Source: JBFLYC01 sp040756735
GTDB lineage: Bacteria; Bacillota; DSM-16504; Desulfitibacterales; Desulfitibacteraceae
Direction of reading: 5' to 3'
Length of the DNA: 64,000 nt
Assembly: GCA_040756735.1 (NCBI GenBank)
Contig: JBFLYC010000006.1
Span: forward strand, 83,829 to 147,828
Positions 16,639 to 26,576 of this stretch are shown here, in pieces. The notes under the pieces are model-generated. The model searched no databases, was not told where the DNA came from, and worked only from the letters and a program-made list of their open reading frames with translations. The position numbers were made by a program, and so were the translations under genes. Every line of letters starts with the position of its first letter. Within the stretch, counting starts at the first letter, position 1.

Positions 16639-19014
16639 GTGACAGTAGATGCATCAGAAATCAAAAAGGGTATGCCTTTACTCCCTTTGAGGGGTGTTTT
16701 AGTTTTTCCATATATGGTCATTCACCTGGATGTAGGTAGAGAGAAGTCTATTAATTCAATAGACTATTCTATGCTTACCGACAGAGAGATATTTTTAGTT
16801 ATGCAGAAAGATGCCCAGACAGATGACCCTATGGAAGATGATATTTATAGGTTTGGGACCGTTGCAGAAATTAAGCAGCTATTAAAACTGCCGGGTGGAA
16901 CCATCAGAGTTCTGGTTGAAGGAAAAGTTCGAGGAAATATTATACGTTTTATCGATGAAGATAATATGCTAAAGGTTGATGTGGAACTCTTCGATGAGGT
17001 AGAAGAGAAGACTCCGGAAATTGAAGCTCTTATGAGGACCCTCATAGATAAATTTGAAGATTACGTCAAGGTAAGCAAGCGAATACCCCCTGAAGCGGTG
17101 GTCTCTGTAGTTACCGTGGATGAACCACATAGATTGGCAGATATTGTTGCGGCCCACTTAGTTCTTAAGCCTACCGAGAAACAGCATGTTTTAGAGAAGT
17201 ATAGCGTAGCTGACAGGCTGGAATACTTATGCGAGATTTTAACCAAAGAGATGGAAATACTTGAATTGGAAAGAAAAATTAATATGCGGGTCCGTAAACA
17301 GATGGAAAAGACCCAGAAGGAATACTATCTAAGAGAACAAATGAAGGCTATTCAGAAGGAACTGGGGGATAAGGATGAGCGTCAGGCTGAAACGGAAGAA
17401 TTAAGGGAAAAAATTGACAAAGCTCGTATGCCAAAGGAAGCAAGGGAAAAGGCCCTTAAGGAACTTGAGCGACTGGAAAAAATGCCTCCCATGGTTGCTG
17501 AAGCCGTTGTAGTTAGAAATTATCTGGACTGGATGTTATCACTGCCATGGTATAAACAGACAAAAGACAGACTGGATATTAATATGGCAGAAAAAATTCT
17601 TGATGAAGACCATTACGCTTTAACCAAAGTGAAAGAGAGGATTTTAGAATATCTGGCAATCAGGCAATTGGCAAAAAAGATGAAAGGACCTATAATTTGT
17701 TTTGTCGGACCGCCCGGTGTAGGCAAAACCTCCCTGGCAAAGTCAATTGCCAGAGCATTGAAAAGAAAATTCATCAGAATGTCTTTAGGAGGAGTAAGAG
17801 ACGAAGCAGAGATAAGGGGGCATCGGCGAACATATGTGGGAGCTATGCCAGGTCGAATTATTCAAGGTATTAAACAAGGAGGTACTAAAAACCCAGTATT
17901 TCTCCTGGATGAAATTGATAAAATGAGCATGGATTTTAGAGGCGACCCATCTGCAGCCTTGCTGGAGGTATTAGACCCTGAGCAAAATAATACATTTAGT
18001 GATCACTTTATTGAGGCAGCATATGACCTTTCAAAGGTAATGTTCATCACAACAGCCAATGTACAGTACAACATTCCGAGACCCTTGCTTGATAGGATGG
18101 AGCTAATCCATATATCCGGTTATACTGAAGAAGAAAAGTTAAAGATTGCTACCATCCATTTGCTGCCAAAACAAATAAAGGAACATGGTTTGACTCCACA
18201 GCAATTGGAAGTTTCTGAGAATGCCATTAGAAGAATTATACGGGAATTTACTCGTGAAGCCGGTGTCAGAAATTTAGAGCGTGAGCTAGCAACAATTTGT
18301 CGTAAAACGGCCAGAGACATAGTTGCCAAGAAGGAAGAAAGGGTTAAAGTGTCCTCTCAAAACCTGGAGAAGTACTTGGGTATTCCCCGTTTTAGATACG
18401 GGGTTGCAGAAAAGGAGAGTGAAGTTGGCGTAGCCACCGGCCTTGCCTGGACTGAGACAGGTGGGGATGTGCTTTTTGTGGAAACTACCCTCTTTAAAGG
18501 CAAAGGGAACCTTACTCTTACGGGCAAACTTGGAGATGTGATGAAAGAATCTGCATATGCAGCTTTTAGTTATATTCGTTCAAGGGCAGACAAATTCAAT
18601 ATTGACTCTGCTTGTTTTGATAATTATGATATTCATATACATGTTCCAGAAGGAGCAATACCAAAAGACGGACCTTCTGCTGGAATAACCATGGCCACTG
18701 CAATGGCATCTAGTTATACGAATAGACCTGTTCTTAAAGATCTGGCCATGACCGGAGAGATAACTCTTAGAGGAAGAGTTCTGCCTATTGGAGGAATCAA
18801 GGAAAAAATAATTGCTGCTCACAGGGCAGGCATTAGAAAAGTAGTTCTTCCTAAAGATAACGAGAAGAATCTTGAAGATGTTCCACAATCAGTCAAAAAA
18901 AAATTAAAGTTTCATCTGGTAGAACATATGGATGAAGTATTGTCGTTCGCCCTGTTAAGTACCGGGCAAGATAAAGAAAAGCTGGATTGTGAGGAGAAAA
19001 ATGAAGGTAACTAA
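16639..19014 (+). CDS. lon: Lon protease (LonA)
   Basis: Cytosolic ATP-dependent protease for damaged and regulatory proteins. The 791-residue product has the LAN substrate-binding domain from PLLPLRGVLVFPYM, coiled-coil KQMEKTQKEYYLREQMKAIQ, AAA+ Walker A GPPGVGKTSLAKS, Walker B VFLLDEIDKM, and the protease domain with DGPSAGITMATA (catalytic Ser) and GRVLPIGGIKEK (catalytic Lys). GTG 16639 follows AGGAGGTG. The 3' end overlaps engB by 14 bases. No HAIRY/CtsR-type operator was found. Confidence 0.98.
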   Translation: MTVDASEIKKGMPLLPLRGVLVFPYMVIHLDVGREKSINSIDYSMLTDREIFLVMQKDAQTDDPMEDDIYRFGTVAEIKQLLKLPGGTIRVLVEGKVRGNIIRFIDEDNMLKVDVELFDEVEEKTPEIEALMRTLIDKFEDYVKVSKRIPPEAVVSVVTVDEPHRLADIVAAHLVLKPTEKQHVLEKYSVADRLEYLCEILTKEMEILELERKINMRVRKQMEKTQKEYYLREQMKAIQKELGDKDERQAETEELREKIDKARMPKEAREKALKELERLEKMPPMVAEAVVVRNYLDWMLSLPWYKQTKDRLDINMAEKILDEDHYALTKVKERILEYLAIRQLAKKMKGPIICFVGPPGVGKTSLAKSIARALKRKFIRMSLGGVRDEAEIRGHRRTYVGAMPGRIIQGIKQGGTKNPVFLLDEIDKMSMDFRGDPSAALLEVLDPEQNNTFSDHFIEAAYDLSKVMFITTANVQYNIPRPLLDRMELIHISGYTEEEKLKIATIHLLPKQIKEHGLTPQQLEVSENAIRRIIREFTREAGVRNLERELATICRKTARDIVAKKEERVKVSSQNLEKYLGIPRFRYGVAEKESEVGVATGLAWTETGGDVLFVETTLFKGKGNLTLTGKLGDVMKESAYAAFSYIRSRADKFNIDSACFDNYDIHIHVPEGAIPKDGPSAGITMATAMASSYTNRPVLKDLAMTGEITLRGRVLPIGGIKEKIIAAHRAGIRKVVLPKDNEKNLEDVPQSVKKKLKFHLVEHMDEVLSFALLSTGQDKEKLDCEEKNEGN

Positions 19015-19588
19015 AGCCATTTACCTGTGCAGCGCCGTCAAAAATGAGCAGTATCCTGCACAGGGTTTACCGGAGATAGCTTTTGTGGGCAGGTCAAATG
19101 TGGGGAAATCTTCTTTAATTAATACTTTGGTAAATAGAAAAGGTCTAGTTAAAACCAGCAGTAAACCAGGCAAAACAAGGACAATTAATTTTTTCGAAAT
19201 TAACGATGCTTTGAATTTAGTAGATTTGCCAGGTTATGGCTATGCTGCTGTTTCCCATCAAATACAAGCATTATGGGCCAGTTTTGTTGGGGAATACCTA
19301 AATAAACGTGAAGAGTTAAAGGGAGTCATTCATTTAATTGATATCAGACACGAACCTACCACCCTAGATGTTCAAATGTATGAATGGCTTAACAAGAACG
19401 GTGTGCCATCTTTACTTGTTGCTACAAAGGCCGATAAAATTTCTAAAGGACAACGCAGCAAACATGTCAAGGCAATTAAAACCAAACTGGATGTGGATTC
19501 ACAAAGACAAGTTATAGCGTTTTCAGCAATTACTAGGGAAGGTAAAATGGAGATTTGGAGTTGGATAAGGGAGCATGCTGGAATATAG
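19001..19588 (+). CDS. engB: Ribosome biogenesis GTPase EngB/YsxC
   Basis: Essential GTPase for late 50S assembly. The 195-residue protein has G1 GRSNVGKSSLIN, G2 around GKTRTINFF, G3 LVDLPGYGYA, G4 ATKADK and G5 FSAITREG. Start ATG 19001 lies inside the lon coding end with a GTGAGGAG site, a lon-engB overlap that is usual in Firmicutes. A longer frame from GTG 18989 is rejected because it would place the start inside the ribosome-binding site. A terminator follows. Confidence 0.97.
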   Translation: MKVTKAIYLCSAVKNEQYPAQGLPEIAFVGRSNVGKSSLINTLVNRKGLVKTSSKPGKTRTINFFEINDALNLVDLPGYGYAAVSHQIQALWASFVGEYLNKREELKGVIHLIDIRHEPTTLDVQMYEWLNKNGVPSLLVATKADKISKGQRSKHVKAIKTKLDVDSQRQVIAFSAITREGKMEIWSWIREHAGI

Positions 19589-19601
19589 AAACACTTACGA
19601 T

Positions 19602-19632
19602 AACCCCGTAATGAAGCTTTACGGGGTTTTTT
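19602..19632 (+). terminator. Intrinsic terminator after engB
   Basis: AACCCCGTAA (19602-19611) pairs with TTACGGGGTT (19619-19628), followed by a T run. Confidence 0.9.
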
Positions 19633-19713
19633 ACTAAAAATTATGGTACAATTATTTAGGGGTCTTCCGGCGTGTCCCCTTTCATTGTATGTTGATTGGA
19701 TGGTGAAACTTCA

Positions 19714-20652
19714 ATGCAGCTTGTAGAGGAGATTTTAAAAGGCAACATCAGAGCTTTATCAAAGGCAATTTCGCTTGTGGAGAATAGGCATCATCAAAGT
19801 GAGGACATTCTGTCTGAGATATTTCCTCATACAGGGAAAGGTTATCTTATTGGAGTAACTGGTGCACCAGGCTCAGGCAAAAGTTCTTTAGTTGATCGTA
19901 TGATTGCCTATTACAGGCAAGAGGGTAAGAGTGTAGGGGTAATAGCAGTTGACCCTTCTAGTCCCTTTAGCGGAGGAGCTCTTTTAGGCGACAGAATTAG
20001 AATGCAGGAGCATTCTATAGATCCAGGCGTATTTATCAGAAGTATGGGCAGCAGAGGCAGTTTAGGAGGCTTGTCGCAAGCGGCAAGGGATACCGCAAGG
20101 CTGATGGATGCCTTTGGCAAGGATATTATTATCTTGGAGACAGTTGGTGTTGGACAGTCAGAGGTGGAAGTTATGAATGTAGCTCATACTGTGCTGGTTG
20201 TACTAACGCCAAATAGCGGTGATACGATTCAAATCTTAAAAGCAGGGATCATGGAGATTGCAGATTTATTTGTCATTAATAAATCAGACCTTGATGGAGC
20301 CCATAAAGTAAAAAATGAGGTTGAAGCTTACCTGAAGCTAAAGGCAGCTCAAGGTTGGCAGGTTCCAGTTTTTCCTGTTATGTCTCTTACTGGAGAAGGT
20401 GTCAGCGCTTTGTGTGAAGGAATTTACCTCCACAGGGATTATTTATATACAAAGGGTGTTTGGGAAAAAAAATTAGGGGGAAGACTTCGTAACGAAGTTG
20501 TGCAAATTACCATGGAAAAAGTTATGAGTTATGTTACTTCTTGCCTTAATGATGATGATTGGAAAGATTTATTAAGTAAAATGGATAGACATCAGGTGTC
20601 TCCATACCAGGTAGCTGATAAGGTAGCAAAGATATTGCTCGGCATTTCTTGA
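19714..20652 (+). CDS. meaB: MeaB/ArgK-family G3E GTPase
   Basis: Chaperone GTPase that loads and protects the B12 cofactor of methylmalonyl-CoA-type mutases. It has GVTGAPGSGKSSLVD (Walker A), VDPSSPFSGGALLGDRIRM (switch), ETVGVGQSE (switch II) and NKSDLDGA (G4). ATG 19714 gives the familiar MQLVEEILKGN start, 312 residues; TTG 19696 is an alternative in the same frame. No mutase gene lies in the window, so its client is encoded elsewhere. Promoter and T-box of valS follow immediately. Confidence 0.9.
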   Translation: MQLVEEILKGNIRALSKAISLVENRHHQSEDILSEIFPHTGKGYLIGVTGAPGSGKSSLVDRMIAYYRQEGKSVGVIAVDPSSPFSGGALLGDRIRMQEHSIDPGVFIRSMGSRGSLGGLSQAARDTARLMDAFGKDIIILETVGVGQSEVEVMNVAHTVLVVLTPNSGDTIQILKAGIMEIADLFVINKSDLDGAHKVKNEVEAYLKLKAAQGWQVPVFPVMSLTGEGVSALCEGIYLHRDYLYTKGVWEKKLGGRLRNEVVQITMEKVMSYVTSCLNDDDWKDLLSKMDRHQVSPYQVADKVAKILLGIS

Positions 20653-20677
20653 CAAAATATATCCTAATAGATATCAT
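20649..20677 (+). promoter_or_regulatory. Sigma-A promoter of valS
   Basis: TTGACA (20649-20654, overlapping the meaB stop), 17-base spacer, TATCAT (20672-20677). Transcription would start near 20684, at the head of the T-box leader. Confidence 0.8.
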
Positions 20678-20683
20678 TTAACC

Positions 20684-20924
20684 TAAGATTAATATTGATA
20701 AATTCCATGAAGGGGAATAGTATTAAATAACCTGAGTCTACAGAGAAATGGTCCTAGGCTGAAAGACCGTGATTTAGGCTTTAAGAAGTCACCCCGGAGA
20801 TAAGTGCTGAATTTAAGTAAGCATGTTCGGGTTATCCGTTAAAGTTGTGTGAGTGCCGGTAGTGGAAATAAGGTGGTACTGCGAAGAACCCTTCGCCCTT
20901 ATATGGTAAAGGGTTTTATTATTT
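20684..20924 (+). ncRNA. T-box leader (valine specifier) of valS
   Basis: tRNA-sensing riboswitch. The T-box core AAGGTGGTACTGCG (20870-20883) carries the UGG that pairs with the uncharged tRNA acceptor. Upstream stem I features (CAGAGA, GCTGAAAGA) lead to GAAGTCACCCCGGAG, where GTC at 20788-20790 fits the valine specifier codon position. Downstream, AACCCTT (20888-20894) and AAGGGTT (20909-20915) plus TTTTATT form the terminator that uncharged tRNA-Val would disrupt. The specifier assignment is by alignment to known leaders. Confidence 0.92.
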
Positions 20925-20987
20925 ATAATGTTTATTCAACGTTTTATTCAACCATTTCTTCGTCAAGAAGGAGGATGTGAAGTACAG

Positions 20988-23627
20988 ATGAAAAACGAAT
21001 TGAATTCTAAATATGACCCAAAACAGGTAGAGCGAAAATGGTATGAATTATGGGAAGATGGAGGTTATTTCCACCAATCGCCCCGATCAGATAAAGAACC
21101 TTTCTGTATTGTAATGCCCCCGCCAAATGTTACGGGTTCTTTACACCTGGGGCATGCCCTGGATAATACCCTGCAAGACATTCTAATTCGCTTTAGAAGA
21201 ATGCAGGGTTACAACACATTGTGGCTTCCAGGAACAGACCATGCTGGAATTGCAACACAAGCAAGGGTAGAAGAGCAAATTGCCCAGGAAGGCTTAAACA
21301 AATATGAACTGGGCAGAGAAAAATTTTTGGAGAGGGTATGGGACTGGAAAAATGAATATGGTAATACCATTACCAGGCAACTGCGTCTTCTTGGTGCATC
21401 ATGTGATTGGCAAAGGGAAAGATTTACCATGGATGATGGTTGTTCTAAAGCTGTAAGGGAGGTTTTTGTTAGGCTCTTTAAAAAAGGTCTGATTTACCGT
21501 GGTAATTATATTGTCAACTGGTGTCCCAAATGCCAGACCACCATTTCTGACATTGAAGTTGAACATAAGGATAGCAAAGGAAATCTGTATCATATAAAGT
21601 ATCCCTTTAAAGACAGAGAGGGGTTCATTGTTGTTGCTACAACCAGGCCTGAAACCATGCTTGGAGATACTGCTGTAGCCGTTCACCCAGAAGATGAGAG
21701 ATACAAAGAATTGATAGGTAAAACCGTAATACTGCCTATATTAAATCGGGAAATACCCATCATAGCAGACAGCTATGTTGACCCTGCTTTTGGTTCAGGG
21801 GCAGTCAAGATCACGCCTGCACACGATCCTAATGATTATGAAATGGCTTTGCGCCATGATTTGCCCCATGTGGTAGTGATAAATAAAGATGCTGTAATGA
21901 CTGTTGAAGCAGGCCCATATAAGGGTATGGATAGGTATGAGTGCAGGAAGAAGCTTGTAGCGGATCTGGCTCAAAAAGATTTTCTGCTTAACATCCAGGA
22001 GCATGAATATGCCCTTGGGCAGTGCTATCGCTGCGATACAGTCATTGAACCGTTAGTTTCGCCTCAGTGGTTTGTAAAGATGAAACCCCTTGCAGCACCA
22101 GCCATGGAAGCAGCGCATAAAGGGGATGTAAGGTTTGTTCCTGAAAGGTTCACCAAGGTTTACTTGAATTGGCTTGAAAATATCAGAGATTGGTGCATTT
22201 CCAGGCAGTTGTGGTGGGGGCATAGAATACCTGTGTGGTATTGTGACAGCTGCGGTAAAGAAATATGCAGTATGGAGGACCCTGATAACTGCAGCGAATG
22301 TGGAGGTAGTCTAACCCAGGATCCGGATGTTTTAGATACCTGGTTTAGTTCAGCTCTTTGGCCCTTTTCAACCCTGGGATGGCCTGAAGAAACTGCTGAC
22401 TTGCAGCATTTCTATCCTACAAGTGTATTGGTTACCGGTAGGGACATTATCTTTTTCTGGGTAGCTAGAATGCTATTTATGGGTATAGAGTTTCAAAAGC
22501 AAGTACCCTTTTATCATGTATTTATTCATGGTCTGGTGTTGGATAGCCTTGGTAGAAAAATGAGCAAAAGCTTGGGAAATGGTGTAGACCCCATTGAAGT
22601 AATTGACAAATATGGCGCTGATACTTTAAGATTCATGCTTGTTACCGGCAATACGCCCGGTAACGACTTGCGTTTTCATTACGAAAAACTTGAAGGAACC
22701 AGGAACTTTGCCAACAAAATTTGGAATGCCTCACGCTTTGCATTGATGAACCTGCATGATTATGACCCAAAAGGAGAACTTGGTTCTTTGGCCTTGGCAG
22801 ATCAGTGGATACTGGTTCGTTTGCAAGAGGTAATTAACAAAGTAACCGAATGTCTAGATAAATATGAATTAGGCGAGGCTGCAAGGTCGATTTATGAGTT
22901 TACTTGGAATGAATTGTGTGACTGGTATATCGAATTAATAAAACCTAGGTTATATGGAAAAGTTAGTGAAGAAAGCCGGAAAACTGCCCAGGCTGTTTTA
23001 TATAGCACTTTATCCAGAACCATGCAGCTCTTGCATCCTTTCATGCCTTTTATAACTGAGGAGATCTGGCGCCACCTGCCTGGAGACAGAGGCAGCATTA
23101 TGCTGTCCGATTGGCCTAGATTTAAAGAGGTAAAAGACAAAGCTCCAGTGGTAAAGATGCGCCTGCTCATGGAAATAATTAAAGGAATTCGCAATATTAG
23201 AAATGAAATGAATGTACCTCCCGGTAAAAAGGCAGAAGCTATAATCTTTTTAAAATCCGAAGAAGCAGACAAAGCTGTCAAAGATAACCTTGAGTATATA
23301 GAAATACTAGCTGACGCTTATCCCATAAAACTTGTAAGAGAATTAGCTAAAAAACCGGATAAAGCTGCTGCTGTTGTAGTTTATGGCGCTGAGGTTTATG
23401 TGCCCCTTGAAGGTTTAATAGATATTAACGTAGAGATAAAACGCATGGAAAAAGAGTTGGCAACCATAGAAAAAGACCTCAACCTAGTCAAATCAAAACT
23501 GCAAAATGAAAAGTTTTTAAGGAAGGCTCCCAAAGAAGTGGTCGAAAAAGAACAACAAAAGCAAAAAGAACTATATGCTAAGTATGAAGTCTTAAAAGAA
23601 AGAATGGCACGATTGATTGAGGAATAG
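20988..23627 (+). CDS. valS: Valyl-tRNA synthetase
   Basis: Class I aminoacyl-tRNA synthetase charging tRNA-Val, with an editing domain against threonine. Motifs are the HIGH equivalent GSLHLGHALD, editing-domain TTRPETMLGDTAV, zinc-type cysteine pairs CPKC and CYRC, and the KMSKS loop RKMSKSLGNG. A C-terminal coiled coil (residues ~805-875) is typical. A frame opens at 20928, but ATG 20988 after GAAGGAGG gives the expected 879-residue protein. Expression is gated by the T-box directly upstream. folC follows without a gap. Confidence 0.98.
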   Translation: MKNELNSKYDPKQVERKWYELWEDGGYFHQSPRSDKEPFCIVMPPPNVTGSLHLGHALDNTLQDILIRFRRMQGYNTLWLPGTDHAGIATQARVEEQIAQEGLNKYELGREKFLERVWDWKNEYGNTITRQLRLLGASCDWQRERFTMDDGCSKAVREVFVRLFKKGLIYRGNYIVNWCPKCQTTISDIEVEHKDSKGNLYHIKYPFKDREGFIVVATTRPETMLGDTAVAVHPEDERYKELIGKTVILPILNREIPIIADSYVDPAFGSGAVKITPAHDPNDYEMALRHDLPHVVVINKDAVMTVEAGPYKGMDRYECRKKLVADLAQKDFLLNIQEHEYALGQCYRCDTVIEPLVSPQWFVKMKPLAAPAMEAAHKGDVRFVPERFTKVYLNWLENIRDWCISRQLWWGHRIPVWYCDSCGKEICSMEDPDNCSECGGSLTQDPDVLDTWFSSALWPFSTLGWPEETADLQHFYPTSVLVTGRDIIFFWVARMLFMGIEFQKQVPFYHVFIHGLVLDSLGRKMSKSLGNGVDPIEVIDKYGADTLRFMLVTGNTPGNDLRFHYEKLEGTRNFANKIWNASRFALMNLHDYDPKGELGSLALADQWILVRLQEVINKVTECLDKYELGEAARSIYEFTWNELCDWYIELIKPRLYGKVSEESRKTAQAVLYSTLSRTMQLLHPFMPFITEEIWRHLPGDRGSIMLSDWPRFKEVKDKAPVVKMRLLMEIIKGIRNIRNEMNVPPGKKAEAIIFLKSEEADKAVKDNLEYIEILADAYPIKLVRELAKKPDKAAAVVVYGAEVYVPLEGLIDINVEIKRMEKELATIEKDLNLVKSKLQNEKFLRKAPKEVVEKEQQKQKELYAKYEVLKERMARLIEE

Positions 23628-23632
23628 GAGAC

Positions 23633-24967
23633 ATGATGCTAATGAATTATCAACAATCCATTGATTACATTAAAAAATTAACTCAATTTGGTATGAATTT
23701 TGGTCTTGCTAGGATTAGAAAGCTTTTGGAGTTACTGGGCAATCCCCATGAAAGCTTAAAAGTTGTGCATGTCGGTGGTACTAATGGTAAAGGATCTACA
23801 TCTGCCATGCTAAGCTCCATTTTAATTGAAAGCGGTTATACGGTAGGGTTATTTACTTCGCCCCATCTTCACAGTTACCGTGAAAGATTTAGAATAAATG
23901 GAGAAATGATCACTGAAGAAGACTTGGCTTCAATAATTACCAGAATAAAACCCTTTTTAGAGCAGATGGTTGCAGATGGGTTTGAGCATCCGACGGAATT
24001 TGAAGTTGGTACGGCAATGGCTTTTGTATATTTTTTTGAAAAAAGAGTTGATATTGTAGTGTTAGAAGTAGGGTTAGGAGGAGAAATTGACTCCACCAAT
24101 GTGGTAGCAGAACCCTTGGTGAGTGTGATAACCAATGTTGCAATGGATCACATGGACTATTTAGGAGATACAGTAGAAAAAATAGCATCGGTAAAGGCAG
24201 GAATTATTAAACATAAAAGGCCGGTTGTTACTGCCGCGAAAAAACCAGAGGTTCTAAAAATTTTAAAAGAAAGGAGTATAAAAGAAAATGCCCCTTTTTA
24301 CAGAATTGATAAGGACTTTGGGGTGCAGACTATCGAACTGAGTTCTACTGGTTCAGTTTTTAGAATTTGTGGTCTTAGAGGGGTATATGAAAATGTCAAG
24401 ACTCCCCTATTAGGTGAGCATCAGGGTGAGAACTTATCCATAGCTATTGTAATTTCAGAACTGCTGCAAAAAAGCGGATTTGAAAAAATTACTCGTGCAA
24501 CAATTTATCAAGGTGCAGAAAGGGTGGTATGGAAAGGACGCTTAGAGATTATTTCAGAAAATCCATTAGTGTTGATCGATGTAGCTCATAATGTGGATGG
24601 GATAACTACTCTAAAAAAAGCCCTGCATACTATTTTCTCCCATAAGCCAATGACTTTAGTGATCGGAATGTTAGCCGATAAAGAAAGAGAGAAGGCATTA
24701 GAGATAATAGCTTCTATGGCTCAAAGGGTTATAGTTACAAAACCTCTTAGTCCCAGGGCAGGTAATTGGGGAGAAATTACAGGCATGGCTAAAAAGTATT
24801 GCCAAAGGGTGACCACTATACCGTATGTGATTGACGCTGTTGAAGCAGCTTTACATGAGATGGATCCGGAAGGTATTTTGGTTGTTACGGGTTCCTTTTA
24901 CATGGTTAGTGAGGCTAGAAGGTGGTTAGAGGAAAACAAAGAAAAATTAAAATATTGTACCAATTAG
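23633..24967 (+). CDS. folC: Folylpolyglutamate synthase / dihydrofolate synthase
   Basis: Mur-ligase-like enzyme adding glutamates to folates (and to dihydropteroate). N-terminal ATPase with VVHVGGTNGKGSTSAMLSS (P-loop) and FTSPHLHSYRERFRINGE, the EVGLGGEIDSTNVV loop, and a C-terminal domain with DVAHNVDGI. Three in-frame ATGs lie close together (23633, 23636, 23642); the first is only two bases from GGAG, so 23636 or 23642 may be the true start. The valS-folC order is the same as in Bacillus. Confidence 0.96.
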   Translation: MMLMNYQQSIDYIKKLTQFGMNFGLARIRKLLELLGNPHESLKVVHVGGTNGKGSTSAMLSSILIESGYTVGLFTSPHLHSYRERFRINGEMITEEDLASIITRIKPFLEQMVADGFEHPTEFEVGTAMAFVYFFEKRVDIVVLEVGLGGEIDSTNVVAEPLVSVITNVAMDHMDYLGDTVEKIASVKAGIIKHKRPVVTAAKKPEVLKILKERSIKENAPFYRIDKDFGVQTIELSSTGSVFRICGLRGVYENVKTPLLGEHQGENLSIAIVISELLQKSGFEKITRATIYQGAERVVWKGRLEIISENPLVLIDVAHNVDGITTLKKALHTIFSHKPMTLVIGMLADKEREKALEIIASMAQRVIVTKPLSPRAGNWGEITGMAKKYCQRVTTIPYVIDAVEAALHEMDPEGILVVTGSFYMVSEARRWLEENKEKLKYCTN

Positions 24968-24977
24968 CACAAACATT

Positions 24978-24986
24978 TGGTATAAT
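24978..24986 (+). promoter_or_regulatory. Extended -10 promoter of rex
   Basis: TGGTATAAT is an extended -10 box, 55 bases before the rex start. A -35 match is poor (TTGTAC at 24955, 20 bases away). No clear Rex operator (TTGTGAAATATTTCACAA type) was found. Confidence 0.5.
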
Positions 24987-25040
24987 ATTCTAGTACAGAG
25001 GTAACATAACTGGTAGATTACCTTCACGGGAGGTGTAGTA

Positions 25041-25685
25041 ATGAAGACTTTAAAAATACCGGAAGCTACAGTAAGCAGGCTTTCAGTATACTCAAGGTTC
25101 CTTTCCGGCTTGGATAGAAAAGGCGTAATAACTGTTTCTTCAGGGGACATAGCTGAGGGGGTAGGAGTGAGCCCGGCACAGGTCCGCAAAGACCTGGCAT
25201 ATTTCGGTGAGTTTGGCACCAGGGGAGTAGGTTATAATGTTAAGGAACTCCATCACCACATCTTAAAAATACTTGGGCTCAACAAGAAATGGGAGGTCGT
25301 TATCGTAGGGGCAGGGAATCTTGGATCAGCTTTAAGTATGTATGGTGGTTTTAAAGATCGTGGGTTTCAGATAGCAGGCATTTTTGACAATGATCCAAGA
25401 AAAATAGGCTTTGTAATTAATGGAATTGAAATTTTACCGTTAGATAAATTACCCGAAGTTGTAAAAGAGTCTAATGTAAAGATAGGTATAATAACTGTAC
25501 CCAGTGATTACGCTCAGGATGTTGCCAGCTTAATGGTAGAGAACAAGATAACTGCCATCTTAAATTTTGCTCCTAGGGTATTGAACGTTCCTAAAGGAGT
25601 TATTGTGCGTACTGTAGATCTTTCAGTACATCTGGAGATTCTCACCTTTAACATGCTCCATCAATCAAGAAGGATCGAAGGTTAG
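25041..25685 (+). CDS. rex: Redox-sensing transcriptional repressor Rex
   Basis: Senses the NADH/NAD+ ratio and represses fermentation and respiration genes when NADH is low. Residues ~1-80 form a winged helix: IPEATVSRLSVYSRFL and SPAQVRKDLAYFGEFGTRGV (recognition helix). Residues ~85-210 form a Rossmann domain with VGAGNLGSALSMYGGFKDRG, GIFDNDPRKIG and a swapped C-terminal helix. 214 residues is standard. ATG 25041 follows GGGAGGTG. It sits between folC and maf, which are closer together in Bacillus, so it is an insertion into the backbone. A terminator follows. Confidence 0.96.
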   Translation: MKTLKIPEATVSRLSVYSRFLSGLDRKGVITVSSGDIAEGVGVSPAQVRKDLAYFGEFGTRGVGYNVKELHHHILKILGLNKKWEVVIVGAGNLGSALSMYGGFKDRGFQIAGIFDNDPRKIGFVINGIEILPLDKLPEVVKESNVKIGIITVPSDYAQDVASLMVENKITAILNFAPRVLNVPKGVIVRTVDLSVHLEILTFNMLHQSRRIEG

Positions 25686-25721
25686 AATAGATTTTGTCGT
25701 TGAAATCTTGTTTTCTCATGT

Positions 25722-25750
25722 AAAGGTGCTTTTAATAAAAGCACTTTTCT
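25722..25750 (+). terminator. Intrinsic terminator after rex
   Basis: AAGGTGCTTTT pairs with AAAAGCACTTTT around an AATA loop. Confidence 0.75.
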
Positions 25751-25839
25751 GTTATTGATAACTTTCATAATAACATTTGAATTACAGTTCATGATCTTGT
25801 AATAGCATCAAAATATTTTGTTTTTAAAGGAGTAATAAG

Positions 25840-26418
25840 ATGAGCAAGCAGATCATTTTAGCTTCAGCTTCACCAAGACGCAAGGAATTGTTAGATAAAT
25901 TCGTAAAGAATCTTATTGTTGATTTTGTTCCAATTGATGAAACTGTTCCTGAAGACATGCCGCCTGAAGAAGCTGTGCAAATGCTTTCATTGAAAAAAGC
26001 CAGGATTGTCGCTGAAAAATATGATGATGGGATTATCATTGGTTCAGATACAATTGTGGTATTAGATAACATGATGCTGGGAAAACCAAGAGACAATGAT
26101 GAAGCATTTTTGATGTTGTGTCAATTAAAGGGAAAAGAACATAAGGTCATCTCAGGGCTTGCTGTTATAGATGTAAAAACCGGCCGGTTTGAAGTATCCT
26201 ATGAAACTACAAAGGTGAAGATGGGCAATTTATCAGAAGACATGATTCGTAGATATATTGCTACCGGTGAAACCAAAGATAAAGCCGGTTCATATGCAAT
26301 CCAGGGTTATGGCGCAGTTTTGGTAGAGAAAATAGAAGGCGATTACTTTAATGTTGTTGGTTTGCCACTGTATTTGTTAAACATAATGTTAGAAAGGTTT
26401 GGAGTATGTATAATTTGA
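25840..26418 (+). CDS. maf: Maf-family nucleotide pyrophosphatase
   Basis: House-cleaning dTTP/UTP (or m7GTP) pyrophosphatase, historically a septum inhibitor. Signature ASASPRRKELL at the N-terminus, IIGSDTIVVLDNMMLGKPRD in the middle, and GKEHKVISGLAV. 192 residues, normal length. ATG 25840 has AAAGGAG. It precedes radC and mreB as in Bacillus. Confidence 0.96.
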   Translation: MSKQIILASASPRRKELLDKFVKNLIVDFVPIDETVPEDMPPEEAVQMLSLKKARIVAEKYDDGIIIGSDTIVVLDNMMLGKPRDNDEAFLMLCQLKGKEHKVISGLAVIDVKTGRFEVSYETTKVKMGNLSEDMIRRYIATGETKDKAGSYAIQGYGAVLVEKIEGDYFNVVGLPLYLLNIMLERFGVCII

Positions 26419-26576
26419 GGTAATATGATAGTCAGCAAGACTTTATGATACTTTAACTGGAATTCAGGAAGGTAGGCTTGATGACATTTTCGGATGGACA
26501 CTGGAGGTTAAATGATTATAGTGATTTAAGAGACAGAGCTTAGATGAGCCTTTACGTTATTTTAGGGGTTGATATT

